Assembly: GCA_936924235.1 (NCBI GenBank)
Contig: CAKZHN010000180.1
Coordinates: 3,075 to 67,074, forward strand
DNA: 64,000 nucleotides
Source of the DNA: an uncultured Rhodoplanes sp.
GTDB taxonomy: Bacteria; Pseudomonadota; Alphaproteobacteria; Rhizobiales; Xanthobacteraceae
Direction of reading: 5' to 3'
Shown here: piece by piece, positions 1 through 9,092 of the stretch
Layout of the letters: the number at the start of each line of letters is the position of its first letter
Numbering within the stretch: position 1 is the stretch's first letter
Notes under the pieces: model-generated
Database searches by the model: none
Told to the model about the DNA's origin: nothing
Seen by the model: only the letters and a program-made list of their open reading frames with translations
Position numbers and translations under genes: made by a program

Positions 1-291
1 CACAGGCCGGCGGGTAAACTCAGCCGCAATGGCAAGCAAACGCTCGCGCCGGCCTTCCGACATTCCAAGTTCAATGATGAAATCCTTCTTGTCCGTCAGC
101 CCGGTCTCAGCCAGCCCGCGGTGAAACGACGAAATGAGATGTTCGGAACCTTTTGCGGGCGCATCGCGGAGGAAGCCGATAACGGCGGGCGAAATCGATG
201 TATCGGCTCGCCTTTGTTCTTGAGCCAGAACGCTGAACGACCATGTTGCGGCGGCTGCGCTGATCAATCCGATAAGCTTACGCCGTCTCAT
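1..291 (-). CDS. ABC transporter substrate-binding protein, COG2984-like (partial, C-terminus off the left edge)
   Basis: The first 97 codons of a minus-strand gene are visible, starting at ATG 291 and running off base 1. The N-terminus MRRRKLIGLISAAAATWSFS is a signal peptide with an Ala-x-Ala-like cleavage region near Leu-Ala-Gln. The mature start (PAVIGFLRDAPAKGSEHLIS) resembles the first beta-strand and helix of the rhizobial ABC_sub_bind (TrpX-like) receptors, which sit in the periplasm and feed an ABC importer. The next gene (387-1373) is a paralog in the same orientation; no permease or ATPase is visible here. The ligand cannot be inferred. Confidence 0.7.
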   Translation of the reverse strand, partial: MRRRKLIGLISAAAATWSFSVLAQEQRRADTSISPAVIGFLRDAPAKGSEHLISSFHRGLAETGLTDKKDFIIELGMSEGRRERLLAIAAEFTRRPV

Positions 292-386
292 GAAAGCTCC
301 CATGCCAAGCATCCACGTAGCCGTTCATGCGACGCGATGGAAAGGCTGTGTGTCTGCTATGGGTCTTTAGCCGACAGCAGGTTGGG

Positions 387-1373
387 TTACTCGATCACCT
401 CGTCGGCGCGGGCGAGCAGCGTGGGCGGCGCGGTGAGACCAAGAGCTTTAGCGGTCTTCAAGTTGATTATGAGTTCATATTTGGTCGGCTGCTGAACTGG
501 CAGGTCGGACGGCTTTTCGCCTTTCAGTATTCGATCGACATATTCTGCGCCCCGTCTAAACATTTCGATGGTGTCCGGCCCGTAGGAGGCTAAGCCACCA
601 TTCTTCACATGAAATCCAAAGGGATAAATCGTAGGCAAACGATACCGCGCGGAGAATTCGACGATTATTTTGCTTTGCGCGGTTCCTGCTGATCCGACCG
701 TCAGGATCAGTCCGCGATTTGGCTGCTTGGCAAACTGTGCCAGATCTTGCTCGATACCACCTTTATCGAGCCGGCCGAACGGGACGAGCTCTATTCCGAG
801 AGAAGTCGCTACGGATTGCATGGTCGCAAATTGCGCCACGGCCGCAGGCAACGTACGATCCCTTAATGCACCGACCCGCGTTACGTTCGGCGCGATTTCC
901 TTGAGAAACTCCAGCCATTTGCCACTGACCGCAAACTCAAACAGCGAAAATCCGGTCGTGTTGCCGCCGGGCTGTGCCAGGCTCGTCACAAAACCCGCAC
1001 CTACCGGATCGGTGACCTGCAGGAATACTATCGGAATGGTGTGGGTCGCCTGCTGAAGCGGTTCTAGAACTGATGCCGCGCCAGCGACGATGACGTCCGG
1101 CATCATGCTCACCAACTCCGTGGCGTAAGCGCGGCGCTGCGCCTCGTTCGCTCCCCACCGGTGCTCTATCCGAATATTTTGTCCGAGGCTCCAGCCCCGT
1201 TTTTCCAAACCCTGATGCAGCGCAGCGAGGCGCAACTGCCCCTCCTGACTATCCGCCGCAACGTTCATGAGGACAGCGACCCGCCGGGAATGGTTCGCCT
1301 GCTGGGCTCGAGCTGCCAACGGCCATGCTGCCCCGCCCACTGCAACAAGACCGAGAAATTGTCGCCGCCTCAT
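387..1373 (-). CDS. ABC transporter substrate-binding protein, COG2984 family
   Basis: A 328-residue periplasmic binding protein. Signal peptide MRRRQFLGLVAVGGAAWPLA followed by ARAQ cleavage. The mature part has the two-lobe pattern of the family: RRVAVLMNVAADSQEG at the start, PDVIVAGAASVLEPLQQAT, then PIVFLQVTDPVGAGFVTSLA and the conserved PGGNTTGFS turn. The C-terminus ends in a typical ALGLTAPPTLLARADEVIE. The start at 1373 is chosen over a longer reading because a G-rich ribosome site lies just upstream and the signal peptide begins there. It is a paralog of the truncated receptor at 1-291. No transporter partners lie next to it, so it is probably an orphan receptor. Confidence 0.85.
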   Translation of the reverse strand: MRRRQFLGLVAVGGAAWPLAARAQQANHSRRVAVLMNVAADSQEGQLRLAALHQGLEKRGWSLGQNIRIEHRWGANEAQRRAYATELVSMMPDVIVAGAASVLEPLQQATHTIPIVFLQVTDPVGAGFVTSLAQPGGNTTGFSLFEFAVSGKWLEFLKEIAPNVTRVGALRDRTLPAAVAQFATMQSVATSLGIELVPFGRLDKGGIEQDLAQFAKQPNRGLILTVGSAGTAQSKIIVEFSARYRLPTIYPFGFHVKNGGLASYGPDTIEMFRRGAEYVDRILKGEKPSDLPVQQPTKYELIINLKTAKALGLTAPPTLLARADEVIE

Positions 1374-1639
1374 GCCCACCCCCAGAATGGACATCGTAAC
1401 GGTTCAACCTAGACCGCTGGAAGTGTGCAAAAGACTGATGTCAGCTGCGGGTCATTCGCGACATTTGCAGATTATTCGCATGTCCCCTTCGCCCCAAAAG
1501 CGACCTTGGGGCCAGTGGTGGCAGGTTGAAGGTCCGTTGAGCCCAGCCTTCGGGTCGTGATTCAAGCCCCGAAAGCGAAGGCTCGAATCATGCGCTTCGA
1601 ACTCACCGACCACGGTGACCAAACGCAGGGCTACGCGGC

Positions 1640-3682
1640 TTATCGGCCGGCTGCGCCGCCGCTTGCGGGAGCAATCCGCAGCAGCAGCGTCAGGCCGTGG
1701 TCGTCCATGATGCTCATACAGCGGCCGCGGACGTTGAACTCGGCCGCGGTCTGGAACGGCTCCTTGATCACGCTGCGCGACTGGTAGCGGATGTCGCGCA
1801 CGAACTCGGCCTCGAGGCCCTGGTCCCAGGGCCACAGCAGCGCGCCGGGTTCGCCGCGGCGCAGGCCGCCGATCTCGGCTGCGCCCGTGCCGGCCTGAAG
1901 GACGAATTCGCCGCCGGCGTCCTGCAGCGGGCCGAGACCGACCCAGCGCGGCGTCGCGTCGAGCGTGACCTCGCGCTGCGCGGCGCCATTGCGCACGACG
2001 AGCGTCGCGGTGCCTTTGCGCGCGCGGAGGAACGCACGCACCGGCGCGGCGCGGTCGACCGGCGCCGTGCATTGGGACGGCGGCTGCTCGATATTGCGGA
2101 TCGTGAACGGCTGGCCGGACACGATCGGCTGCCAGCCCTGGAACTGCGCCATCGGGCTGAACACCACGGCGTGCGTGAGGTCGCCCAGCTGGGCCAGCTC
2201 CTCCGTGGTCAGGGTGACCACGGCCTTGCAGCGCATCGCGCCGTAGAGCCAGTAGGCGTGCACGGCCTCCTGCCGCGAATAGGCGACGGTGCCGCAGCCG
2301 TCCTTGAGCAGCATCTGCGGCTGCTCGCGGTTGAACGCGAAGTCGTGGCGGCCGGTGACCATGATGCGGGCGCGGTCGATCAGGTAGAGCCCCGCCGCGA
2401 TGTGAATGAGCGCGCCAAGGGCGAGGCCGACATAGGCGAGGGAGGCGAGCAGCCGCCAGGCGTTCGACAGCAGGTAGCCATCGCCGCCGGTGGTTGCCCC
2501 GTTCACGGTCAGCGCGACGTCGGCGCGGCGGAAGAACACATAGGGCAGGCCTTTCCACAGCACATGGGCCGCTGCGCCCGTCAGCGTGACGGCGGCCGGC
2601 ACCCACAGTCGCGCGAACAGCTCGGCCGGGATGCGCGGATTGATGTGCACGAGCGAGACGACGCAGAGGCCGAGATCGAGCGCCAGGAACACCGCGACCG
2701 GCCGTCGCCGCGCCGGAGGAAGCGCCAGCAGCGCGATCACCGCGACGGCGGCCATGCCGATCAGCCCGCCGGCGATCAGCGTGGTGCGGCCGGTGATACG
2801 GTCGGTCTCGATGATGTTGCCGATGATCACGTCGAGCGGATTGCCGGTGAAGCCTTCGTAGCCGAATGGCGTACGAAACTCGGGCCGCGAGAAGATCAAC
2901 GGCAGCGCGGTATAGACCAGGATCGCGAGAAGCCCCGAGACGAGCGGAACGAGGTCGCGCTTTTTCCACGGCGGGCCGACCGCAGCCAGGTAGGTCAGCA
3001 TGGCGAGCAGGGCGACGCCGCGCCCGGTGACATGCATGAAGACGATGACCCAATAGAGAATCGCGAGCCACACCGCGGCGCGGCGGCCGGGCGCGATCGC
3101 AAGCCCGCAGGCGAGCAGCCCCAGTCCGAGCGACACGTTGGAGGGCACGATCCAGATCAGCCCCTGGCCGACGAAATAGGTGGTGCCGACGAGCAGCGCC
3201 GCGAGCCCCGCAGGCCCTTCGCCGAAAGCGGCCCGCAGCCAGAGCGCGATGCCGCAGGTGATGACGACGATGCCCATCAGGATGAAGGCCCATTGCGTCG
3301 TCATCCAGTCGAGGCCGAGCGCGCGCAGCGCACCGATGAAGGCGACATGCAGCGGCGCATGGATGCTGAAGAACACGAACTTCTGGTAGGACGGCTCGTA
3401 GTCGCCGCGGTGCTCGGCGAGCATCTTGTCGAGCTGCGCCCGGATGGTCTCGGCGCCGACGCAGTCCTCGCGCGGGCATTCGAGCAGGTACTGGCCGCGC
3501 ACCAGGTAGAACAGCGAGTCGTCGACCTCTGGCGGCATGGCGCGCGTCAGCATGGAGCCGACGCTGGGCCAGGCCATCAGCACCAGCAGCGCCAACGCGC
3601 CGATGATGAAGACGAGGCGCTCGGACGCCGCGAGCCGTCTGGTGATCGCGTCAGCCCGCGACATTGCCGGCCTGGATGTCAT
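1640..3682 (-). CDS. Polytopic membrane protein, GT-C glycosyltransferase-like
   Basis: A 680-residue inner-membrane protein. An N-terminal hydrophobic helix (about 23-45) is followed by a loop with PPEVDDS, an acidic motif placed like that of GT-C lipid-linked sugar transferases. Many further membrane helices run to about residue 430, then a soluble C-terminal part of roughly 240 residues that should face the periplasm. It overlaps the end of the GT2 gene upstream by 32 bases (14 if the internal ATG at 3664 is used), which implies translational coupling. With a GtrB-like partner, the likely role is moving a polyprenyl-phosphate-linked sugar to a surface glycan. The acceptor is unknown and no close family was recognised. 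Confidence 0.6.
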   Translation of the reverse strand: MTSRPAMSRADAITRRLAASERLVFIIGALALLVLMAWPSVGSMLTRAMPPEVDDSLFYLVRGQYLLECPREDCVGAETIRAQLDKMLAEHRGDYEPSYQKFVFFSIHAPLHVAFIGALRALGLDWMTTQWAFILMGIVVITCGIALWLRAAFGEGPAGLAALLVGTTYFVGQGLIWIVPSNVSLGLGLLACGLAIAPGRRAAVWLAILYWVIVFMHVTGRGVALLAMLTYLAAVGPPWKKRDLVPLVSGLLAILVYTALPLIFSRPEFRTPFGYEGFTGNPLDVIIGNIIETDRITGRTTLIAGGLIGMAAVAVIALLALPPARRRPVAVFLALDLGLCVVSLVHINPRIPAELFARLWVPAAVTLTGAAAHVLWKGLPYVFFRRADVALTVNGATTGGDGYLLSNAWRLLASLAYVGLALGALIHIAAGLYLIDRARIMVTGRHDFAFNREQPQMLLKDGCGTVAYSRQEAVHAYWLYGAMRCKAVVTLTTEELAQLGDLTHAVVFSPMAQFQGWQPIVSGQPFTIRNIEQPPSQCTAPVDRAAPVRAFLRARKGTATLVVRNGAAQREVTLDATPRWVGLGPLQDAGGEFVLQAGTGAAEIGGLRRGEPGALLWPWDQGLEAEFVRDIRYQSRSVIKEPFQTAAEFNVRGRCMSIMDDHGLTLLLRIAPASGGAAGR

Positions 3683-4718
3683 CCGTTGCGGGGTGCTGGA
3701 CCTCGGCCTGCTGCCGGTCCGGCCCGTAGCTGCGGATGGTCCGCACCATCCTGGCGGTCTCGAGCGAGGTCAGCAGCATCGAGGAGCGGCCCAGCACCAG
3801 CAGGAAGCCGGACGAGAGAATGAGCAGGATCGACTGCGAGGCGAGCAGCGCCAGGAACGAGATGACGGTGGTTGCCCAGTTCGGGAAGGCGAGGCTCGTG
3901 AACAGCCGGAAGAACACCACGAACACGATGCCGAGCCCGCACAGCGACGCAATGGTCGCGGTGGCGATCAGGAGCCGCGACAGCAGCACCTCGGAGAACA
4001 CCGACAGGCCCGCGACGGCGTGGAACACCAGGCCTGGAAAATTCATCGACGACTTGCCGGCATAGCGGCGGCCGCGCTCGGTCGCGATCTCGATCAGCGG
4101 CAGCTTGGTGCGCAACAAAGTCGCCGAGTAGTGATGCGGCAGCTCCGGCCGGCCGGCGATGGCGCCCACCAGCGGCTGCGGCAGCACCGAGAAATTGCCG
4201 AACGCGATGGTGCGTCCGGTGAGCAGCCGGAAGGTCACCTGGTAGATCGCGTAGAACAGCTTGAACAGAGCCGACTCCGAGCGCTTCTCGCGCCGCGCCA
4301 CCACGATGGCGTCGCGGTGCGCGCGCCATTGCGCGACGAGGCGCCTGGCGTCGGCGACGGTGTCCTCGCCGTCGGCGTCCATCACCAGCACGGCGTCGAA
4401 CTTGCGATGTTCGGCCACGTAGCGGAGCCCGGTCGCGACCGCGAACTGGTTGCCGAAGTTGGCGCGCAGATCGAGCACGCTGATGGACCGGATCACCGGC
4501 CGGCCGGTCCAGGCCCGAAAGTCGTCCATGTTCGAGGTCGAGGCGTCGTTGACCACGACCACGTCGATGCGGACGCCCGCGCCGGCAAATTCGGATTCGA
4601 GGTCGGACAACAGACGGGAGAGCGAGGGCCAGTCGTTGTAGACCGCGGTCAGGATGCAGATCGATAGCTCGTCGGCTTCGCTCAAGGACGGGGACTCCGT
4701 TTCATGGCGATCTAACAC
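3651..4718 (-). CDS. GT2 glycosyltransferase, GtrB/DPM1-like, membrane anchored
   Basis: 355 residues. The N-terminal GT-A domain opens with LSICILTAVYNDWPSLSRLL, followed by DVVVVNDAS and the nucleotide-sugar/metal motif VLVMDADGED near residue 115. Two or three hydrophobic helices follow at about 240-320. This arrangement is that of polyprenyl-phosphate sugar synthases (GtrB, ArnC, DPM1). The start is probably GTG 4718, preceded by GGAG at a short distance; no in-frame ATG lies nearby. The overlapping downstream gene encodes a GT-C-like protein, so the two probably form a lipid-sugar synthesis and transfer pair. Confidence 0.82.
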   Translation of the reverse strand: MLDRHETESPSLSEADELSICILTAVYNDWPSLSRLLSDLESEFAGAGVRIDVVVVNDASTSNMDDFRAWTGRPVIRSISVLDLRANFGNQFAVATGLRYVAEHRKFDAVLVMDADGEDTVADARRLVAQWRAHRDAIVVARREKRSESALFKLFYAIYQVTFRLLTGRTIAFGNFSVLPQPLVGAIAGRPELPHHYSATLLRTKLPLIEIATERGRRYAGKSSMNFPGLVFHAVAGLSVFSEVLLSRLLIATATIASLCGLGIVFVVFFRLFTSLAFPNWATTVISFLALLASQSILLILSSGFLLVLGRSSMLLTSLETARMVRTIRSYGPDRQQAEVQHPATDDIQAGNVAG

Positions 4719-4785
4719 AGTCTCCGCATAGGCGGCAAAAGCAGGGTTGTTTTGAAATGAAATTCGGGGGTGCCACGCACGCCGT

Positions 4786-4918
4786 CACCCTCCCCTGGAG
4801 GGGGAGGGTCGACTGCTTCGCGGAGCGAAGCAGTCGGGGTGGGGTGATCGTTCGCGGAAAGAAAGTTCACCCCACCCCGCTCGCTTCGCTCGCGACCCTC
4901 CCCCTCCAGGGGAGGGTG
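4786..4918 (+). repeat. Large GC-rich palindromic element (two near-perfect arms)
   Basis: The left arm begins CACCCTCCCCTGGAGGGGGA and the right arm is its inverse, ending GGGGAGGGTG. Each arm contains its own smaller hairpin: CTGCTTCGCGGAGCGAAGCAG on the left and GCTCGCTTCGCTCGC-like on the right. Inner arms (GGGGTGGGGTGA / TCACCCCACCCC) flank a short AT-richer centre near 4850-4868. It fills the gap between two minus-strand genes. This is the usual form of dispersed palindromic repeats in rhizobial genomes; a role in mRNA stability or termination is possible. Confidence 0.8.
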
Positions 4919-4971
4919 AGGCACCGCCGATGCTGCGATAGCGTGGCGGCGGCGCCTTAAGGTCTGCCGCC

Positions 4972-5865
4972 CTACTGCTTCCGCCTCAGGAAATCCGGGG
5001 TGGGCGGCGGGCCCCAGATATAGGCCACCTGGTGGCTCTCCCAGGTCTTGGGCCGCTGCGGCCGGTCCTGGTGCCAGGGGCGCGGGTCGAAATAGCCGAG
5101 CTCCTCGTCCTTCATCTGGTCGAGCTCGCAGTAGAATTCGGTCATCCAGTCGTCGTGGTCGCGATGGAAGGTCGCGACGTTGTGGCCGGGGCCGAGCCGC
5201 ACCGGCCCCCAGGCGATCGGGGTCTTGCGCTGGCCGAGCAGGTCGCAGGCGGTCTGCAGATGCGCGAAGTCCCGCAGCTCGTAGGCGATGTGGTGCATGT
5301 GCACCTTGTCGCCGCGGATGAAGTTCACGGTGTGATGGTCGGCGTTGCAGCGCAGGAACACGAAGAAATCGGCGATCCAGTCCGAGATGCGAAAGCCCAG
5401 CACCTTGCCGTAGAACTCGGCCAGGACCTTCGGCTCCGGCACCAGGAAGGCGACATGGCCGAGCTTGAGCGCGCCGACACCCACCACCTGCTGGCCGTTG
5501 CCGACATAGCTCCAGTCGCGGAACAGCTCGATGACGGTGCCCTTGGGGTCGACGAACGACAGCACCTTGCTGAGGCCCGGCGTGGAGTCGTTTTTTTCCT
5601 CGGAGCTGACGCCGTGGCTTTGCAGCTCGCGGCGGATCGCCGCGAAGTCGGAATTGGCCGGCACCTCGAACGACAGCTTGGCGCATTTCGGCTCGGCCGC
5701 CTTGACGAACTCGACCGCGAGCTGGCCGGTGCGGGTGGCGAGAAACGCGCGGTCGCGCTCGCGCGCGACGAGCGAGAGGCCGATCACCTGGGTGTGATGC
5801 TCGATCGCCTTGTCGAGGTCGGGCGTCTCGAAGGTGGCGTGGCCCAGGCGCGAGAGCTTGATCAT
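4972..5865 (-). CDS. VOC-family extradiol ring-cleavage dioxygenase (catechol 2,3-dioxygenase-like)
   Basis: 297 residues with two vicinal-oxygen-chelate modules. The first begins at LSRLGHATFETPDLDKAIEH; the second begins at LKLGHVAFLVPEP, about residue 135. Likely Fe(II) ligands are His137, one of the His pair at 191-192 (HMHHIAYEL) and Glu243 (TEFYCEL), matching the H-H-E triad of type I extradiol enzymes. It would open a catecholic ring next to the hydroxyls. ATG 5865 is preceded by an AAGGTG site; a GTG three codons upstream is an alternative. A methyltransferase gene lies 35 bases upstream on the same strand. The exact substrate is not readable. Confidence 0.85.
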   Translation of the reverse strand: MIKLSRLGHATFETPDLDKAIEHHTQVIGLSLVARERDRAFLATRTGQLAVEFVKAAEPKCAKLSFEVPANSDFAAIRRELQSHGVSSEEKNDSTPGLSKVLSFVDPKGTVIELFRDWSYVGNGQQVVGVGALKLGHVAFLVPEPKVLAEFYGKVLGFRISDWIADFFVFLRCNADHHTVNFIRGDKVHMHHIAYELRDFAHLQTACDLLGQRKTPIAWGPVRLGPGHNVATFHRDHDDWMTEFYCELDQMKDEELGYFDPRPWHQDRPQRPKTWESHQVAYIWGPPPTPDFLRRKQ

Positions 5866-5900
5866 GGCGGGCACCTTTGCTGGCTTGCTCTTGTGCGAGA

Positions 5901-6506
5901 TTATTTGTGTCCGACGAGGTCGACCAGCGCCGACATGCCGACATGGCGGTCGCCCTCGGACAGCTCGGCGTCGTATTCCTTGATCTCGAGCGAGGCGAGA
6001 TCGCCGAACGCCTCCTGCAGCATCGGCCGGGTGTAGAGCCGCTCGGGCTCCGACGGCCCGCCGGTCTTGTAGTCGAGCTGCTTCAGCCCGTAGCCCTCGA
6101 TCACCACGAGGCCGCCGGGCTTCAGCGCGCGCTTGATATCGGCGAACACCCGCGCGCGCAGCTCGGGCGTCAGGAACTGGAAGAAGATGCCGACGACGGC
6201 ATCGTAGGTCGCGACCGGCCAGCGCCAGGTTTCGAGATCGGCCTGCTCGGTGCGCAGCGCGACGCCGCGTGATTTGGCGAGCTGTTTCGACTTGGCCAGC
6301 GCGCTCGGCGAGAAGTCTATGGCGAGCACGTCGAGGCCCAGCCCCGCGAGGAACACGCCGTTGCGGCCCTCGCCGTCGGCGATCGACAGCACCTTCTGCC
6401 CGGGCTTGAACAGACCGGCCTTGCTCTTGAGGAAGGCGTTCGGCTCGGTGCCGAAATGATAGCCCGGCTCGCGAAAGCGCGCTTCCCAACGTTCCAGTTC
6501 GGACAT
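5901..6506 (-). CDS. Class I SAM-dependent methyltransferase (TehB-like)
   Basis: 201 residues. Motif I is VLSIADGEGRNGVFLAGLG (about 42-60), followed by LDVLAIDFS with the acidic ribose-binding residue, the ADLETW acidic loop, and VVGIFFQFLTPELR as motif IV. ALKPGGLVVIEGYG is the usual post-motif strand. The ATG at 6506 has GGAG five bases upstream; a GTG two codons earlier is less likely. It is cytoplasmic and probably co-transcribed with the dioxygenase that follows. The family includes tellurite/thiopurine-type methyltransferases; the substrate is not known. Confidence 0.82.
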   Translation of the reverse strand: MSELERWEARFREPGYHFGTEPNAFLKSKAGLFKPGQKVLSIADGEGRNGVFLAGLGLDVLAIDFSPSALAKSKQLAKSRGVALRTEQADLETWRWPVATYDAVVGIFFQFLTPELRARVFADIKRALKPGGLVVIEGYGLKQLDYKTGGPSEPERLYTRPMLQEAFGDLASLEIKEYDAELSEGDRHVGMSALVDLVGHK

Positions 6507-6581
6507 GTTCACTCCGTCCTTGCGACGGCCGGAGGTTGATCGACGACGGGCCGGGTGGCAAGGGCCGGCGGCGCAGGGCTG

Positions 6582-7811
6582 CTAACGATCGAGCCGCTTA
6601 AGTTCGGCAACGGCACCTTTATATTCGATGAAATCTCTGGGACATGTGTCAGCCGTCGCCTTTCGCAGCTCCTCTTGCGCCTCAAGCCTATTGCCGCGCA
6701 GCAGTTGCCACTCGCCAATGTAAAACGCGGCTTCGCATTGCTCTCCTGGACTCTTCGCGGCGGCGCGCGTGTCTTCCAGGCTGCGCCGGCCCACATAGAA
6801 CTCAATCAGAGCGTAAGGCCACTCCTTCGATTTCAGCCGGCCCGAGGCGGTCGAAAGCTCGTCGGCACCGTTCTGACCCACGCGACCACGGGCCATGAAT
6901 CGCCAGAGCAGCGTGTACTGATTAGGGTCGATTTCGATGACCTTTAGAAAGTCTGCGGCCGAGGCGTCAAAATCGCCTTTGAAAAACTTGGCGTAGCCGC
7001 GGTTGCCGAACGCGTCGGCAAAGCGGGGGAATAGTCTGATCGCCCGGTCGAAGTCGGCGATAGCCGGGTCGCTATCGCCCCTGATGCTCCAGATGACGCC
7101 GCGACCGTTATAGGCCAGGGGAAGGTTCGGGTTGAGCTTGATCGCCTGATCAAAGTCGGCAAAGGCGCGTTCGTTGTCGCGTTTCGCGAGCCAGATGCCA
7201 CCGCGCTCGGTGTAGGCCTTTGCGCTTTTCGGGTCGAGCTTGATCGCCCGATCAAGGTCGGCAATAGCCCGCGTCATGTCCCCCTTGGCACGCCAGCTAG
7301 CACCGCGGTCGTTGTATGCTTCGGCATTGTCCGGACCGAGCGCAATCGCCCGATCGAGATCGCCGATGGCGCGGTCGTGGTCACCGATGGCCCTCCATAC
7401 GGTGGCGCGATTTTGATAGGCTTGGGGAAGCGTGGGGTCGAGGCCGATTGCCTGGCTGAAGTCGGCGGTGGCGCGGTCAAGGTTACCTTTTGCGCGCCAG
7501 CTGATGCCTCGATTGTTGTAGGCCTGAGATATTTTCGGATCGAGCCGAATCATCTCGTCATAGTCGGCGATAGCGCGGTCGTGGTCGCCCTTCATACTCC
7601 ATTTGGCACCGCGATTGAGGTAGGCCGTGACCAGGTCGCGACCTTGATACCGGCCGGAATCGATCAAACGATTGCACGCCGCGATCGCTTGATCATCCGC
7701 GGCTCTACTGTTGCAGATGTCTTTGTCGTCAGCGGCCGCGTGGGTGACCGGCATCATCGCCGCGGCAATGCAAGCAGCACTCACAAGCATGCGAACAACG
7801 ATCCGTGTCAT
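6582..7811 (-). CDS. Secreted TPR-repeat protein
   Basis: 409 residues. An N-terminal signal peptide (MTRIVVRMLVSAACIAAAMM, then Ala-rich) is followed by at least seven consecutive 34-residue tetratricopeptide repeats from about residue 63 to 300. The repeats share the pattern AY-NRG--W---GD-DRAIADLDRAI-LDP. The close similarity among repeats suggests recent duplication. After the repeats is a Cys-containing region (EQCEAAFYIGEW) and a short charged tail. It probably acts as a periplasmic or outer-membrane protein-interaction scaffold. No partner is evident from its neighbours. Confidence 0.85.
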   Translation of the reverse strand: MTRIVVRMLVSAACIAAAMMPVTHAAADDKDICNSRAADDQAIAACNRLIDSGRYQGRDLVTAYLNRGAKWSMKGDHDRAIADYDEMIRLDPKISQAYNNRGISWRAKGNLDRATADFSQAIGLDPTLPQAYQNRATVWRAIGDHDRAIGDLDRAIALGPDNAEAYNDRGASWRAKGDMTRAIADLDRAIKLDPKSAKAYTERGGIWLAKRDNERAFADFDQAIKLNPNLPLAYNGRGVIWSIRGDSDPAIADFDRAIRLFPRFADAFGNRGYAKFFKGDFDASAADFLKVIEIDPNQYTLLWRFMARGRVGQNGADELSTASGRLKSKEWPYALIEFYVGRRSLEDTRAAAKSPGEQCEAAFYIGEWQLLRGNRLEAQEELRKATADTCPRDFIEYKGAVAELKRLDR

Positions 7812-7948
7812 GCGGCGCCCCCGCCAAATCAGCGCCGTACCGTCGAGCGTACGGCACAGTCATTCAATCACTTTGCTGGTGCGCAGCACCAGCCCTGCGG
7901 GAAAGTTCGTCAGATACCACCGATCTCGGTGTAGTACGACTCTGCGGT

Positions 7949-9010
7949 CTAGCGCCGCTTTGCTTTGTGGCCGGAGGTTTTCTCCGCCTGGGCGCGCGCC
8001 ATGCGGCGCTCCTGTTCGTCGCCGGTGAAGTCGACCGGGACGCCCTTGGCGATGGCGTCGGCGAGCTCGAGCGCGTCCCAGTTGGTCAGGCGGATGCAGC
8101 CGTGCGACTCGCTCTTGCTGATCTTGCCGGGCTCGGGCGTGCCGTGCAGGCCGTAGCCCTGGCCGTTCAGGCCGATCCACACCGCGCCGACCGGGTTGTT
8201 GGGCCCGGGTTTGATGGTGAACGGCCGCCGGGTGTGCACACCCTTGAAATGATATTCCGGATTGTAGCGATAGGTCGGGTTCTTCTGGACCGACACGATC
8301 TTGAGCTGGCCGCTGGGTGCGGGCTTCTCGGTGCTGCCCGCGGTCACCGGATCGAAGGCGACGAGCTTGCCGTCGGGGCCGAATGCCTTCAGCGTCTGGT
8401 CGGTCTTGTCGACCTCGATGCGCGCGACCTTGCCGAGCTTCTGCGACGCAAGATTCACGACCGTGATGCGCTGGCCGGCGCTGTCGAACTTCTGTCCGGG
8501 ATTGAGGGCGGACAGCAGCGCTTCGCTCATGTGGAATTTCTCGGCGAGGAGCTCGCGCGGGGTGACATACGACAGCGCGGGCAGGCTTTTCATGGCCTCG
8601 AAGCGCGCCGGGACTTTTTTGGCGAACGGCCCCTGAACGTCGGCGTCGGCGATGGTGTAGTCGGTCAGCGGCGGATCGGCCGCGTTGGCGGCGAGCGCGT
8701 TCCAGATCTCTGGCGTCAGATCGCCGGTCGGCTGAAGCCCGCGATCGGTCGCGAAGGCGGACAGCGCCTTGGAAAAATTCGCGCCCGGCTTGCCGTCGAT
8801 CTCGCCCGGGGAGAAATGCTGGCGCGCGAGCAGCACCTGGGCCTTGATCAGAATCGGCTGAGGCGCGGCGGCCTTGGGCGCGGTCTTGTTCGACGCGGGC
8901 TTTGCGGCTTCGAACTGCGCGCCGTTGACCGCCTGCGCATCAAGACCGGCCAGGACCGGCGACGAGCAGACGCAAAGCATCAAGCATGCGACCACCGCGA
9001 GGCGACGCAT
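7949..9010 (-). CDS. L,D-transpeptidase (YkuD) with peptidoglycan-binding region
   Basis: 353 residues with a signal peptide (MRRLAVVACLMLCVCSSPVL). Residues 52-110 look like a peptidoglycan-binding-1 repeat (ARQHFSPGEIDGKPGANFSK). The YkuD catalytic domain covers about 190-328 and holds the family signature: His289 in GLHG, then SHGCIRL with His303 and the nucleophile Cys305. The enzyme forms 3-3 crosslinks in peptidoglycan or attaches proteins to it in the periplasm. A charged C-terminal tail rich in Lys/Arg follows. The gene is monocistronic by appearance. Confidence 0.93.
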   Translation of the reverse strand: MRRLAVVACLMLCVCSSPVLAGLDAQAVNGAQFEAAKPASNKTAPKAAAPQPILIKAQVLLARQHFSPGEIDGKPGANFSKALSAFATDRGLQPTGDLTPEIWNALAANAADPPLTDYTIADADVQGPFAKKVPARFEAMKSLPALSYVTPRELLAEKFHMSEALLSALNPGQKFDSAGQRITVVNLASQKLGKVARIEVDKTDQTLKAFGPDGKLVAFDPVTAGSTEKPAPSGQLKIVSVQKNPTYRYNPEYHFKGVHTRRPFTIKPGPNNPVGAVWIGLNGQGYGLHGTPEPGKISKSESHGCIRLTNWDALELADAIAKGVPVDFTGDEQERRMARAQAEKTSGHKAKRR

Positions 9011-9092
9011 CGTGTTTGGCCCTTATCGCGTTACCGAAAGGGCAAGCCTGCAGGCGACGGAAAGTTCCTTGGGGCGGCAAGCGGCGTCGTTG

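Noticed and set aside
1697..3823. A 708-codon plus-strand frame opposite the membrane protein and GT2 genes
   Set aside because: Translation is highly charged and repetitive without a fold, and the opposite strand encodes a clear membrane protein.
4786..4918. A CRISPR array or tRNA in the palindrome-rich gaps
   Set aside because: The repeats are inverted arms of one element, not regularly spaced direct repeats, and no cloverleaf with tRNA invariant bases was found.
4972..6561. A longer version of the dioxygenase reading reaching into the methyltransferase gene
   Set aside because: The first part is the methyltransferase gene read in another frame; the dioxygenase fold starts at ATG 5865.
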